Assembly (NCBI RefSeq): GCF_050947875.1
Contig: NC_134573.1
Location: 30,960,115-31,024,114, forward strand
Direction of reading: 5' to 3'
DNA from: Dermacentor variabilis
Taxonomy: Eukaryota; Arthropoda; Arachnida; Ixodida; Ixodidae
DNA: 64,000 nt
Part shown: piece by piece, positions 11,437 to 23,549 of the stretch
Layout of the letters: every line of letters starts with the position of its first letter
Position numbering within the stretch: the first letter of the stretch is position 1
Program-made: the position numbers and the translations under genes
Notes under the pieces: generated by a model
The model's database searches: none
The model's input: the letters and a program-made list of their open reading frames with translations, nothing else
What the model was told of the DNA's origin: nothing

Positions 11437-12120
11437 GTAAGTAAACACACCGAATATTGTCCATGTTGCGGATATCCCAGTGCAAATGCAGTGATAAAAC
11501 ATAAGAAAATTGATGGTGAGATACTAAAATATATACTGGATCTTGAGAGTGAAAGCTCGTTTAGTAAATAATTTTCGCGCGGAGCTATAGCGTCAATGTA
11601 TACCTGTAATATTTACCAGGGCTTCTTAAACAAAAAAGTTGCAGTTTGGCCGGAAATGAGGACCATCGATTGCGATCGTAAACTAGTAGGCACCTATGCG
11701 AATGAAATATAGTAGTTTTATCGGTTGTATAAACTGATAAACTTTCGCTTACTAACTCAATTAAGAGGCAAGGTGTCACGTGCGCACAGGAAAACGTGAA
11801 CACATTTAACCTGATTACCGCGGACACTCGCTGTCAAAACGCTGGAGTGATGAAGCGTGGCGTCAGCAGTGGCCTAAGTGACCTTCGTGCTGACTTTTGC
11901 TTCAACGCAAAGTGAACGGCGAGAGCACAACGCGCACAAAGGTATGAGCCGTCGGCGCATTTAGAGTCGGTGCCCAACTCGGATCCCTTTCAATATTACC
12001 CCCGAGAACGACCTACAGGTGCGCTGCGAGTGCCGCTCGCGTGACGTTATGAAACGGACTCAAGCCTGTCGTCCGCTGCAATTCGGGCGGTGTCCGGGCG
12101 GCGACTTTACAATCCCCCCT
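11437..12120. other. Probable intron sequence without recognised element
   Basis: I see nothing specific between the donor at 11437 and the LINE tail at 12121. The part after 11850 is GC-richer than its surroundings but shows no open frame of note. Confidence 0.4.
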
Positions 12121-13715
12121 TAGATGGATGAATGGATGGATGGATGGATGTTATGAGCGCCCCCTTTAGAGCGGGATGGTGAGTTGCGACACCAAGCTCT
12201 TCCTATTATACTGCCTCAAGTCCTACCTACGTTAAAAAAGAAAAAAAAGAAAAAAAGAACTATGAACTCCCGCAAACAAATTTACTGACTCCCTATTGCG
12301 AACGCTGGTTCCGTACGCCTCCGCTTTTGTCGTTACCCTATATCCGCCCATCTTCCAATCGCCTCTTACTCATCTATATTGCGTACATTTTACTTCTCCC
12401 CTGCACTCGCTGAACCCAAGAGCTTCAAGGAGACCAGTGGTGCCTAAATAGATCACTGGGCAGACGTCTTCACATTCTAATAAAACATGCTCCATCGTTT
12501 CTCCAGCTTTACGCCGCAAGCACATGCTTCCTCTTCCTTCTTATATATCGCTTTATAGGTGCGCGTTCTAAGGCGTCCGGATCTTGCTTCGAAATAAGTT
12601 TCCCTCCTTGTTGTTCCGTTCCTGATTTCGTTTTTTCCTCTTAAGTAGTCACTCATGGCAGGTTTCATTTCCATTGCCGTCACTCATGAGATTGTTTCAG
12701 CCTCTCTCACTTTCGCCTGAAGTTCATTCTTCCTGTGTTGCCTACCCTACAGCCCGCATACTTGCTTGTAAGCTTCCTAGTTCTTTTCCTCCACTGTGAA
12801 TCAACTGTTTCCTCCACTGTTTTTCCTGTACAAATACGCCAACACTCTCCCAGCCCATTTACCTTCTTTCATATATACTCAATATTGCTGCGAGCTTCCC
12901 TTACTTGAAGACTACTCCAGCCTATATCACCCTGCACATCTTCATTTGTAGTCTTCTCGTGAGCGCAAAATGCGAGGCGTCCCACAGACCTTTGGCTCCC
13001 ATCGAGACCTGATTGTACCCCTGATTTAAAGCTAACAACCGCATTTCCAAAAGAAAGTCCTCGAACCATGACACCTTTCCACATACCTCGGAGCATCTCG
13101 TATCCATTGTATCCCCATAGCGTTCTGCGCTTGATTGTGGCTGCATTTCTCTGCCTCCTGACTGGTATTATTTTTCTCCCTGTGTTTTCATATATATATA
13201 TATATATATATTGCCTTCGTTTATCCATATACCAAGGCATTTATATCTTGTCACCCGTGGTATTTCCTGGCCCTGTGTTGCCACTGTCTGGAAACTGTTG
13301 TCACCGAATACAATAACACCTGATTTTCTAACACTAAATTTCAAACCTAAATTGTTGCCTTACTGTCCACAGATATTACCCAGACGTTGCAAATCATTTG
13401 ATTCTTAGGTAGCAACACAATGTCGTCCGCATAATATAATCCTGGAATCTCCTGCTCTACCACTGCACCGGCCAGTTTATATGAGAGATTAAACGCGATA
13501 TTCCATCATTCTAGCGCCTCTCCAACTTCACCATGTACGTCATAAACAGCAGTTGGGATAGAGGACACCCCTGCCTCAGTCCCTTTGGATAATAACTTTC
13601 TCCTCGCTCCTTATCCATTCCCATTGAACGCAAACGGCATTTTCTAGCTAACTTTCTCTCAAAAGCTGTAGACAATCGTCACCTAAGCCTTCCCTTCCAG
13701 AATATTCCACTAAAT
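12121..13715 (-). mobile_element. LINE A, 3' part (RT motifs B and C, C-terminal region, 3' UTR)
   Basis: A non-LTR retrotransposon read on the minus strand, ending at the left in a (CATC)n tail (12124-12150). Translation gives GLRQGCPLSQLLFMTYMV (RT motif B, about 13540-13590) and LYYADDIVLLPKNQ (motif C with the catalytic Asp pair, about 13405-13440). A long C-terminal region follows with GRKIIPVRRQRNA and, near 12520-12660, FEARSGRLRTRTYKA followed by a CACG-type zinc motif. Stops and frameshifts abound, and a (TA)n run (about 13188-13210) has expanded inside the coding part. I leave the clade open. Confidence 0.8.
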
Positions 13716-15090
13716 CCCCAATCTTCCAAATTCTCTTATCCCAAATTCTTCCCAATCCAGGTGTCGGAATACTTCCTGTAAACACGCTGTGAATAGCATT
13801 GGAGAGATCGTATCGCCCTGCCTGACGCCATTCTTTATTGGATCTTTGTTCATTTCTTTATGGAGGACTACGGTGGCTGTGGAGCCGCTATAGATATCTT
13901 TCATTACTTATACATACGGCTTATCTACACCCGGATTCCGTAATACCTTCGTGACTGCTGAGGTTTCGACCCAATCAAACGCTTTCTCATCATCAATGAA
14001 ACCTATTTATAAGGGTTAGTTATATTGCGCAAATTTCTTTAACACCTGATTGATAGTGTGAGTATGGTCTTTTGTTAAGTGGCCGTTACGAAATCCTGCT
14101 TTGTCCTTCGGTTGACAGAAGTGTAAGGTGTTTCTGATTCTATTTGCGATTACCTTAGTAAATACTTTGTAGGCAACAGACAGCAAGCTGATCAGTATAT
14201 AATTTTTCAAGTCATTGGCGTCCCCCTTCTTATGGATTAAGATTATGTTGGCGTTCTTCCGAGATTCCGGTACGCTCGAAGCCATGGTGCATTGTGCATA
14301 CAAGGTGGCCAGTTTTTCTAGAACAATCTGCCCACCATCCTTTAACAAATCTGCTCTTACCTGATCCTCCCCAGCTGCCTTCCCCCTTTGCGTAGCTCCC
14401 AAAGCTTTCTTTACTTCTTCCAGCGTTCCTTGTGGGATGTCAAATTCCTTTAGACTATTCTCTCTTCCATTATCGTCGTGAGTGCCACTGGTACTGTATA
14501 TATCTCTATAGAACTCCTCAGCCACTTGAACTATCTCATCCGTATTAGTAATGCTATTGGCGGCTTTCTATCTTAACGCCTACATCTGATTCATGCCTAT
14601 TCCTAGTTTATTCTTATCTGCTTTTAGGGTTCCTCCGTTTCTGAGAGCATGTTCAATTTTATCCATATAATACTTCCTTATGTCAGCTGCCTTACGCTTG
14701 TTGATTACCTTGGAAAGCTCTACCAGTTCTTTTCCAGCTGTAGGGTTAGAGGCTTTTATACATTGGCGCTTTTTAATCAGATCTTTGGTATCCTGCGAAA
14801 GCTTACGGGTATCATGTCTAACAAAGCTACCTCCGATTTCTATTGCACACTCCCTAATGATGCCCATAAGATTGTCGTCCATTGCTTCCACATTGAGGTC
14901 CTCCTCCTGAGTTAAAGCCAAATACATATTCTGTAGCTTGATCTGGAATTCCTCTACTTGCCCTTTTACCGCTAACTCATTGATCAGTCACTTATGTACC
15001 AGTTTCTTCTGTTCCCTCCTCAAGTCTAGGCTAATTCAAGTTTCTTACCATCGTATGGTTCCTACAGCGCACCTTGCCGAGTCTATTTCA
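13716..15090 (-). mobile_element. RTE-clade fragment inserted in LINE A
   Basis: Minus-strand translation gives, in order, a linker (14580-14927), RT fingers with IILIHKKGDANDLKNY and SVAYKVFTKVIANRIRN (14016-14525), and the palm motif GVRQGDTISPMLFTACLQEV (13710-13904), which is typical of RTE. The copy stops before the Asp-Asp motif C, so the 3' half of the RT is missing; the endonuclease is also missing. LINE A codons on both sides join without loss (DNVDKE before, WNILEGEG after), so this is an insertion, later deleted internally or incomplete from the start. I find no clear target duplication. Confidence 0.75.
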
Positions 15091-15448
15091 TTCCTTGTCT
15101 ACGTTGTCATTGGCTCCTGTAATGTCTAAAAAGGCTACATACAACCGTCTGCATTCTAGTTTTGATATTTCAATACACTGGCTAAGAACAAATAAGTTAT
15201 CAAAACGCCTGTCTATCCTGAAGCCGTTCTGAAGTTCTCCCAAAATGCCATTATTCGCTGCCCATGCCTGCAGCTTTAATTTATTGCCTGCATTGCTAGC
15301 CTGTATATTACCATTTTAATGGTCAAAGGTCCATACGAGTGAATTCTATCTTTAGCCCCTTACGTTTATAAATTAAATTCATTCTACTTTTTCGCCTACC
15401 TTTGAAAGTTTTTTTCCACTGCTTTCAACAGAGCTTCCTTACTTTTAG
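15091..15448 (-). mobile_element. LINE A, middle part (RT fingers, motif A)
   Basis: This continues LINE A on the minus strand: SKEALLKAVEK, then KLQAWAANNGILGELQNGF and the motif A region VAFLDITGANDNV with its catalytic Asp. A stop and frameshifts occur near 15300-15400. It is bounded by the RTE fragment on the left and the dispersed repeat on the right. Confidence 0.75.
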
Positions 15449-16287
15449 AGCGCAGCTCTTTGGCGTCCGTTCCTGGGTTTCGCGTCGTCGTCGGCGTCGT
15501 CGTCGGCGTCGGCCTCGTAACCAGCTCCGCCCCCCTTTCATCCCCCCAGCGCTAGCAGCGACCGACTGATACCGCTGGATGCCGCTGACGCCGCTAGAGA
15601 GTCAAGATAACGTGACTGCATAGAACACCGTCGCCGCCATGCAGAAAGAGTATCAGTCAAAGGCATCAGTCAGTCGCTGCTATCTCTTCCCTCCTCCCTT
15701 TATCGTGTTGTCCGCTTGCTGCGCGCGCTTCTGCCCCCATCGTTTGCCGCTGGGTGTACACGCCGCCCCCCTCCGCTTCCGCTTACTGCTGGTTGCTCTC
15801 GACGGCGGCGATGAGCCTCCGCTTCGGCGGCGCGAACTGCAGGGTCTTCTCGGCGGCGGCGATGAGCTTCTGCTTCAGCCTCGCTTACTGCTGGTTGCTC
15901 TCGACGGCGGCAATGAGCCTCCGCTTCGGCGGCGCGAACGGCAGGGTCTTCTCGGCGGCGGCGCTTAGCCTCTGCTTCCCCCACGGCTGTGACAACCTCG
16001 CGAGGCACTTGTATAGATCTCGTCTTTGAGAATCAAGCATTGGTGTACCAAGTCGAACATATATCAGTCTATTTCTCCGACCACAAAGCTTCCTTCATGA
16101 CTGTCAAGAACTGTTAGTGGAGTCTTTGTTAAAGGAATACGTGTGAAAAATAAAAAAAAATTCTGTGATAGCGCATACATGTGTTGCTCGATTTCTTTGC
16201 CTCAATCTATCCAAAAGGTGAAACAGCTTATTTGCTGCGCTCAAATTTCGCATTAGGAAGTACGGTAATCGTCGGTAATTTTTTTTT
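15449..16287. mobile_element. Dispersed repeat (about 0.84 kb) inserted in LINE A
   Basis: It separates LINE A codons that should be adjacent (PVRLYEDLGTK on the right, SKEALLKAVEK on the left). The left end reads AGAGCGCAGCTCTTTGGCGTCC, and near the right end (about 16234) the complement GCTGCGCTC recurs in inverted form, hinting at short terminal inverted repeats. The body has CG-rich GTCGTCGGC runs and a 102-bp tandem repeat. A T-run lies at the right border. Segments of it resemble dispersed sequence I associate with tick genomes. Class is uncertain: a non-autonomous DNA element is my best guess. Confidence 0.5.
15700..16008 (-). pseudogene. Arg/Ala/Glu repeat frame with 34-residue period
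   Basis: A 102-codon frame made mostly of alternating units of the type AEAEAHRRRREDPAVRA and AEAEAHRRRREQPAVS. At DNA level the period is 102 bp (for example ACTGCTGGTTGCTCTCGACG at 15785 and 15887). The repetition with conserved frame suggests descent from a coding repeat rich in charged helix. It has no promoter, and I see no domain beyond the repeat. It may be a captured gene fragment or a coding remnant of the dispersed repeat it sits in. Confidence 0.4.
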
Positions 16288-17080
16288 GTTCCTAGGTCCT
16301 CATACAGCCTAACGGGAACTTCGTCTAGCCCTGTGGCTGTGCCCTTAGGAATTTTCTGTTAGGCTTTCTTCCAGTTGGAATTTGAAAGCGGTGGCTCTTT
16401 TTTCCACCTGGGCCTCTTTCATGCTCTTTTTTTCTTCAACTACAACCTCGTCATTGCCTTGGAAGGATTCGGCTGTTATTTTTCGGATGTAATATATTGC
16501 TGCATCCCCTTCAAGTTTGTTTTCATCTTCGTCTAGCATATGTTGTTTATTGTTGTTCAATTCCTGCCTAATAATATAATGTGGTTCCAAAATATTCTAG
16601 GTGCGGCCTTCTTTTTCTCTTGTATTTTTGACAACCAACGTTCACTTTCACCTTTTCTCTTCGCTTGCACTAGTATTTTAACCATAGACTTTTTTTCCCG
16701 GTATATTTCTGATTTACTGGCTATTTCATCCTGCTGCAACTGCGCCATCTTTGCCTGCCTGTGCTATGCGGATGCTTTCTGTCATTCGGCGACCGGTTCT
16801 CGTATCTCCCTCTTTCACCAGTTTTTTGGTTTCGTTTTCCCTTTCCAACGAACATGTTGTTTCTCTTTCCGTATTTCAGTTGTTATTGCATTTAGAACCT
16901 CCCTATATTCCTACGCTTGGCCGTTTGCTAAGTTCTTGCTCGACTCTAGTTATTATAGTTGTTATTTGTACAGCGTTCCAATTTGGACTAACCATTTTGC
17001 ACTCTTTGCTCTCTTTCCCAACTATATAATCCGGGTATCACCTGTCAGAATATGATCGGATTCAGCTTACGTTCCCCTCC
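16288..17080 (-). mobile_element. LINE A, 5' part (endonuclease-RT linker)
   Basis: Minus-strand translation, after joining frames by eye, contains MAQLQQDEIASKSEIYREKK, RKGESERWLSKIQEKKKAAP and RIFWNHI, the segment between endonuclease and RT. It continues with KITAESFQGNDEVVVEEKK and leads to PVRLYEDLGTK at the repeat border. The endonuclease itself is not recognisable further 5'. The sequence 17081-17332 may be LINE A 5' sequence too, but I cannot show it. Confidence 0.7.
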
Positions 17081-17485
17081 TTTCCCTGTCTGTGTACAGT
17101 GATGTGCGTTTGTTTCCCACCAAGTTCCCTTTCGTGGGAAAGGGGCAACTGACCTCCGCATTGGCGGGACCTGATATCATTGGTATCCTGAGTCCGGATA
17201 TGGGGAAAGTGGCTGGACAATGATCACGCAAGGCATGAAAGGAGCAATGGACGGTGGGTGTGATCGGCGACGACAACTTCATCATCAACTTTTCTGTTAC
17301 TTTGCATTTTCTTTGCATTTTCTTTCACATATTGTTACGTTTCGCTTCCGACGTGCGGTACAGTCGGCGCGGATGCAACGGACGCCGGGGCTTCGTTCAC
17401 AGCGGCGGACATTTTGGCCAGTTCAGCGCTGTTCCAACGCCTCCTGCTGTGCGCGTCAAGCCATGTTTCAATGCCACGTGTCTTC

Positions 17486-17665
<180 letters not shown>

Positions 17666-17841
17666 GGTGCCCACGCTTGTCAGAGCGAGGCAGCCGGGGA
17701 GAGGAGCTCCCCAACTGTGAAGCGAGGAGGTTTGACCGGCGCCGGCCCGGCGGATACGTCACTTCTTGTTACAACGTGTCCGTGCGCTGCCGTCACGTGC
17801 GCCTCTTGCGCGCCGTTCCTTCTTGCCCTCGCCTCCGAGAG

Positions 17842-17849
17842 TATAAAAG
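17842..17849 (+). promoter_or_regulatory. TATA box of E2 5' LTR
   Basis: TATAAAAG preceded by GC-rich sequence and conserved at the same place in the 3' LTR (23726-23733). It is the expected position for the LTR promoter, with transcription starting some 25-30 bp downstream. Confidence 0.65.
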
Positions 17850-18395
17850 CAGCTGCCCCCGGACGCTAAGAGAGAAGCTTCGATATATTCAGTCGAGTAA
17901 CGTGGTCTCCCGTTTCTCCACTTCGGTCGACCTGACCGGCCGCTCTTTTGCGAAGCTATAATAAAGAAGTTGTTCTGTTAGCAGTCGACTCATCCTTGGC
18001 CAGGACCATCGGATGCTTCCAGCTGTTCCCCAGGTCGCCAGGCCAACGCTACCCTTGGGGCTTGCGACCCATTTGCAATAACTGGTTGCCAGCGGTGAGA
18101 TTGCGACAACGGAGGCCAGCAGCGAAGATATGCGGTCGACTCTATGCTGAGCAGCACAGCGATCATCCGGGAGCAGTGCAACGAGCCCTGTGTGTTGACT
18201 GGTTGCCTGCAGCGGAACGACAGCGCTGAATTCTTGGCTGCGAGGTTTGGTGAGTGCGAGACTTTCTTCTTCTGAGTTTTGCCAGGCTTTTGTTAGTGTC
18301 AGAAGCAGAGCTGGTAATTGTGGTTGTCGTTACTGCCGGGTTTGTTTGCGGCAAGACCATAGTAGGCAGTAGAGAAAGCAGCATTCAGAGCAGCC

Positions 18396-20432
18396 ATGGA
18401 TTTGAAGTCGTTGCGCAAACCGAAATTGCTGGAGCTTGCAAGACAGTTGGGTCTGGATGTCTCAGACAAACTCAGAAAACCAGAACTGCTAGGGGCTATT
18501 CTTGAGTTAGAAGCTGAGGATGACGAGCTGTCGGAATGCCTTGAGACCATTTAGGAGAGGGAGACGGCAAAAAGACAGGAGCGCGAACGTAAACAGCAAA
18601 AAGAAAAAGAGGAGCGCGACCGTCAACACGCTTTGGAAATGAAGCTTCTTGAGGTAGAGATGTAACGCGCTCGTAACTGAAGTCAGGCACACGGTGCAGG
18701 AGAACGAGTATCGTTCAAAATAACTGACCTGATGGGGCCGTTTATGCTTGGAGAGGACATTGGTTTGTTCCTGGTGAACTCTGAGCGAACGTGCGAGAAG
18801 CAGGGATTCTCTCGGGAAACGTGGCCACAGCGCTTGCTCACTTTGTTACTCGGCGAGGCGGCCGACGTAGTCCCTCGCTTGAAGAGAGAGGAGGCAGAGG
18901 ATTTCGACCAAGTGAAATGGAGTCTGCTAAAAAAGTATAGGCTGTCAGCGGAGGCGTTCCGTCGGAAGTTTCGGGAAAATGAGAAAGGCAGAAGTGAGTC
19001 ATATACAGAGTTTGCCTACAGGCTTATGTCAAACATGCAGGAGTGGCTCAAAGAAGAGAAAGCGCTTGGTGATCACGAGAAAGTTCTGAAGTGTTTCGGG
19101 CTGGAACAGTTTTATAGTCGGTTACCTGAGGACGTGCGGTACTGGGTCTTGGATAGGCAAGACGTTAGTACGGTGGCTAAAGCCGCCGAGCTAGCCCAGG
19201 AGTTTGTGACGCGTCGGGCTCGTGGAGCTAAGGACGGTCAAAAGGGTGAATTTGGCTCCAAGTTTGAGAGGCAGAAGTTCACGCCCATGAGAGCAAGGGG
19301 CGACACACGTAGTGCGGATGCGACTGAAAGCAGTCCGACGGAACGTAAGGAGACGGCGGCAGCCGAAGCCGAACGCAGAAAGCGTTTCGAGATGAGGCAA
19401 GCGCGCGTGTGTTATACGTGCCAGAAGCCGGGTCACTTTTCGGCGCAGTGTCCAGAAACAAAAACAAAAGTCGTGTTTTTATCATTATGCAACACTGACG
19501 AGAAAATGAAGCTTCTCGAGCCTTACATGCGAGACCTCCTCGTGAACGGGAAAGAGTGCCGAGTGCCTCGTGATTCCGCAGCTACAATGGATGTAGTTCA
19601 CCGCTCTTACGTAGAACCCGACATGTTCACGGGCGAGTGCGCATGGATCAAGCAAGCCGTGGAAGCTCATAGCGTGCGTCTGCCCGTAGCAAAAGTGCTC
19701 ATTGAAGGACCTTTCGGAGCACTTGAGACGGAGGCTGCAGTGTCATCTATGCTGGCCCCCCATTACCCGTACCTATTTTCGAACAGGTCCGATCACCTCC
19801 TGCGCGAGAAGGGGCTTTTGTTTGGTGAGGCTAGCGTTCAGGCGTTAACCAGATCGAGAGTTCGGGAGCTCGCTGCAAAGGTGGTAGTTGCGGGGCCGAC
19901 GTTGTCGAACAATGAGAAAGGGTCAGAGGCGCAGCAAGCTGATATTCAGAGCACGTCCGAGCTGAATGAAATTGAGCCTGTAGCGTTGAAGGCACCAGAT
20001 ACTGGAGAGGAAACGCGCGACACGGAAAAGTTAGAAGAGCTATCTGCAGATTTGCTCATCGCGCCTACGTCAGATGGACTTAATAGGTTGCTAAAAGTTA
20101 GCCGGTCGGCTTTGATAGGCGAGCAAAAAAACGATGGCAGCCCAGAAAACATGTTCTGCAATGTCAAGGAAGGTATCGCCAAGAAAAATGCTCGTTTTGC
20201 GGAAAGAAGTGGGGTCCTGTACCGGAAGTATCTAGACCGCAGGGGAGTGGAGTTCGATCAGCTGATCGTGCCTCAGTGCTACCGTCAGGATCTGTTGCGC
20301 TTGTCGCATAGAGGTTCGTGGTCCGGACACCTAGAAGTTAAGAAGACTAAGGACCGTCTCTTGCAAGAGTACTATTGGCCAGGGTGTTTTCGTGACGCAG
20401 AACACTTTGTGAGGACATGTGACACCTGTTAG
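18396..20432 (+). pseudogene. E2 gag-protease plus integrase zinc finger
   Basis: The ATG at 18396 (MDLKSLRKPKLLELARQLGL) is in frame with a 566-codon frame from 18732; stops lie near 18552 and 18665. Counted from 18732, residues about 75-160 resemble the SCAN/capsid C-terminal fold (FRRKFRENEKGRSESY, then KCFGLEQFYSRLPEDVRYWV). Residues 227-240 are a zinc knuckle, CYTCQKPGHFSAQC. Around 268-300 is a protease-like segment (MRDLLVNGKECRV followed by DSAATMDVVH), with Asp-Ser-Ala instead of Asp-Thr/Ser-Gly, so probably inactive. Residues 526-566 form the HHCC zinc finger of integrase, ending RTCDTC at a TAG. Integrase thus follows protease directly. Confidence 0.82.
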
Positions 20433-21560
20433 CGGGTGGGCAAACCAGGGGACAAATCGAGGGCGCCGTTGAAGTTGGTACCTATCATTACGGAGTCTTT
20501 TAGACGGCTCGTCATTGATACAGTGGGACCTCTGCCGGTAACAACCACGGGGCGCAGACACATTTTGACTGTGATCTGGCCAGCGACAAAGTTCCCTGAA
20601 GCAGTGCCGCTTAAAGAACTCAGCTCAGTTGAGATAGTCAATGCACTACTGTCCATTTTTGCGCGAGTTCGTTTTCCTGCGGAAATACAGTCAGATCAGG
20701 GCACAGTGTTTGCTAGCGCTTTGACGACAGCCTTTCTCGAAAGGTGTGGGGTAAAGCTGTTACCCAGCTCAGTGTACCACCCACAGTCGAATTCCGTTGA
20801 GAAGCTCCACTCCGTCATGAAGCGCGTGTTGAGAGCATTGTGGTTTGAACAACAAACTGACTGGGAGCTGTGTCTGCCTGGGGTGATGTTCGCATTACGG
20901 ACCGCGCCGCATGCGGCTACGGGATTTTCGCCAGCTTAGCTGGTGTACGGTCGCTCGCTGCAGTCTCCGCTTCGCATGCTTCGAGACTCTTGGGAAGGCA
21001 GGGGCTACGACCCAGTCGTGGTGTAGTACGTGCTTAGGCTCCTCGTACGCTTAAGAAGGGCACAGGAGTTGTCAGGTGAAGCAATGGCAAAGGCCCTGCA
21101 GAGGGCCAAGGTTTATTATGATCGGACAGTCAGGGCCCGTCGTTTTGAGGTGGGCGATGAGGTAATGATATTGCGCACATCGCTAAAGAACAAACTCGAC
21201 GTGCAGTGGGAGGGCCCAGCACGGATTGTTCAAAAACTGTCGGACGTTAACTACGTTGTGAGTCTGCCAGGAAAACGGAAAGCACAACAAGTGTACCACT
21301 GTAATCTGCTCAAACCCTATAGGCAACGGGAAGCAGTGGTGTGTATGATGGTAAACGTTCCCGAAGAGCTTCCGGTCCAGCTTCCGGGACTAGGCTCAGT
21401 GACGAACAGGGAAGACACCGATCAAGTCATTAGTGACTTAATCAGTAAAGCACCGCTGTCGCCTGAGCAGAAAACCGAACTACACCAGCTCTTGCAAGAG
21501 TTTCAAGGTCAGCTCTCTGAGAGGCCTGGTAGGACTTCTGTCCTTACTCATGAAATATAA
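20433..21560 (+). pseudogene. E2 integrase core and C-terminal domain
   Basis: The core (20436-20939) shows the expected acidic positions: Asp in RLVIDTVGPL, Asp in IQSDQGTVF and Glu in QSNSVEKLHSVMK. The C-terminal part (21030-21330) has KVYYDRTVRARRFEVGDEVM and a GPARIVQKLSDVNY block, ending with YHCNLLKPY. A linker with LSPEQKTELHQLLQEF leads toward RT. Stops at about 20430, 20937, 21028 and 21558 break it into three frames. Confidence 0.85.
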
Positions 21561-22210
21561 CTTACCTCCCCAGAGCCAATACGATGCAAGGCGTACCGGG
21601 TGTCACTCCGCCAGCGCGATATTATGGAGGCTGAGGTAAAGAAAATGCTACAGCTCGATGTTATTGAGGCGGGTGAGAGTTATTATGCCTCTCCTTTGAT
21701 TTTAGTTGAGGTACTGGCCAAGGAACCTCGTCCTTGCGTCGACTACCGCAGGCTTAATTCCATCACTAAGGATGAAATTTATCCCATCCCTAACATCGAG
21801 GAGCGCCTTGAGAAAGTTAGTAGCGCTCAGTTTATTTCCACCCTAGATCTTATCAGGGGTTATTGGCAGGTTCCACTTACAGAAGAGGCTAGTAGGTAAA
21901 CGGCATTCATTTCACCAATGGGAATATTCCTTCCTAAAGTTTTGAGTTTTGGTTTGAAGATCGCGCCATACTGCTTTTCAAGCTTCATGGACAAAGTTTT
22001 GCGGGGACAGGAAGAATTCGCTTTACCGTATTTAGACGACGTAGCGATATTCGCCGCATCCTGGTCTGAGTATATGGCACACTTGCGGGCACTGCTAACC
22101 CGCCTGCGCGAAGCGGGCTTGACAGTCAAGGCTCCACTAGTGCCCGTTAGCACAGGCCGAGGTTGTCTACCTCGGTCACCTGATTGGACGGGGTCGTTGC
22201 CGCCCCTCTG
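21561..22210 (+). pseudogene. E2 reverse transcriptase
   Basis: The RT fingers and palm are clear: RPCVDYRRLNSITKDEIYPI, then ISTLDLIRGYWQVPL (first catalytic Asp), and the active-site LPYLDDVAIFA. The usual Phe-Gly-Leu-x-x-Ala-Pro is present as SFGLKIAPYCF. A stop at 21897 and a frameshift near 22135 interrupt it. It lies 3' of integrase. Confidence 0.88.
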
Positions 22211-22837
22211 AAATAAAGGTGGCCGCTGTGCGAGACTTCTCGCAACTGCGCACGAAGACCGATATTCGGTCGTTCTTAGGTGTCGCCGGCTACTATCAGA
22301 GGTACATACCCAGGTACTCTGATATCGCGGCTCCTCTGACGGATGCTCTAAGAAAAACAGCGCCCCAAACAGTCGTCTGGGACGAGACAAGGGAAAGAGC
22401 TTTTAGCGCCCTAAAGAGCGCCCTAACAAGCCAGCCTGTGCTACGATCGCCAGGCTACACAAAAGGGTTCGTTGTTCAGTGCGATGCTAGTGAGCGAGGC
22501 ATGGGCATTGTACTGTGCCAACGGGAAAATGGAGAACTGCAACACCCCGTCCTGTACGCTAGACGTAAGCTGACCAGTCCTGAGCAGGCGTACAGCGCCA
22601 CCGAGAAAGAGTGTGCGTGTCTCGTGTGGGCCATTCCAGAAATTGTCATGCTACCTAGCCGGCTCGAGGTTTATCATTGAAACGGATCTCTGCCCTCTCC
22701 AATGGCTGCAGACCATCTCTTCCAAAAATGGCCACCTCCTGCGCTGGAGCCTCGCTTTGCAACAATATTCCTTTGAGGTGCGTTACAAAAAGGGGAGTCT
22801 CAACGGTAACGCCGATGGCTTAAGTCGAGGCCCCTAA
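22211..22837 (+). pseudogene. E2 RT thumb and RNase H
   Basis: Thumb sequence TDIRSFLGVAGYYQRYIPRY precedes RNase H, which has Asp in VVQCDASERGMGIVL, Glu in YSATEKECACLVWA, Asp in IETDLCPLQWL and the C-terminal Asp in NGNADGLSRGP. A frameshift at about 22660 splits it. The 3' untranslated part runs to the LTR at 23318, preceded by the GC-rich CTCCCGGCGGGGCGGTC; I see no env. Confidence 0.85.
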
Positions 22838-23317
22838 TGTAGGAATCAGCCTCAAAGTTGTTTGTTACTGATGCTTTTCTTCCTGAGGCCGGATTTTTAA
22901 CATGTTGCTTTTGTTTAGTGTTTCAAAGTCATGACGTGCTTTCTAGTGCAATTTTCCAATTTTTGGACGCGTTCTGAGTGCTGCTAGACTACTGTAGGGA
23001 ATTAGGCAGTAGTATAAAAGGGGAAAGAGCCTGGCATGGCTTAGTGAGGGTTGTGTCGTGCTTGCTGACTGAGCGGTTGAATTTCGGCGTAGTTCTAACG
23101 CTTGCTGGGAACGAGAAAAAAATGGCAACTCTCCCGAAGTCACTTTGCAGTGTCCTGTGTGAACCTGAACGTGAGAACGAGGACTTCTCTGTGCGATGCG
23201 CTCAAGAAACGCCGAGGGACGACCGACTTCCTTTATGAGAATCATCGAGCGACATCCCTCCGGACAGCGGATGCAGTCCCCTGACCGTAGGGATCTCCTT
23301 CTCCCGGCGGGGCGGTC

Positions 23318-23468
23318 TGTTACGTTTCGCCTCCGACGTGCGGTATAGCCGGCGCGGATGCAACGGACGCCGGGGCTTCGTTCACAGCGACGGACATTTT
23401 GGCCAGTTCAGCGCTGTTCCAACGCCTCCTGCTGTGCGCGCCCAGGCATCTTTCAATGCCACGTGTCT

Positions 23469-23549
<81 letters not shown>

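Noticed and set aside
15639..15968. Plus-strand 109-codon frame
   Set aside because: Antisense of the 102-bp coding repeat; rich in Leu/Arg/Gly only because of GC content.
22838..23317. env gene in E2
   Set aside because: The 86-codon frame there has no signal peptide, membrane segment or glycoprotein-like Cys pattern; it is most likely 3' untranslated sequence.
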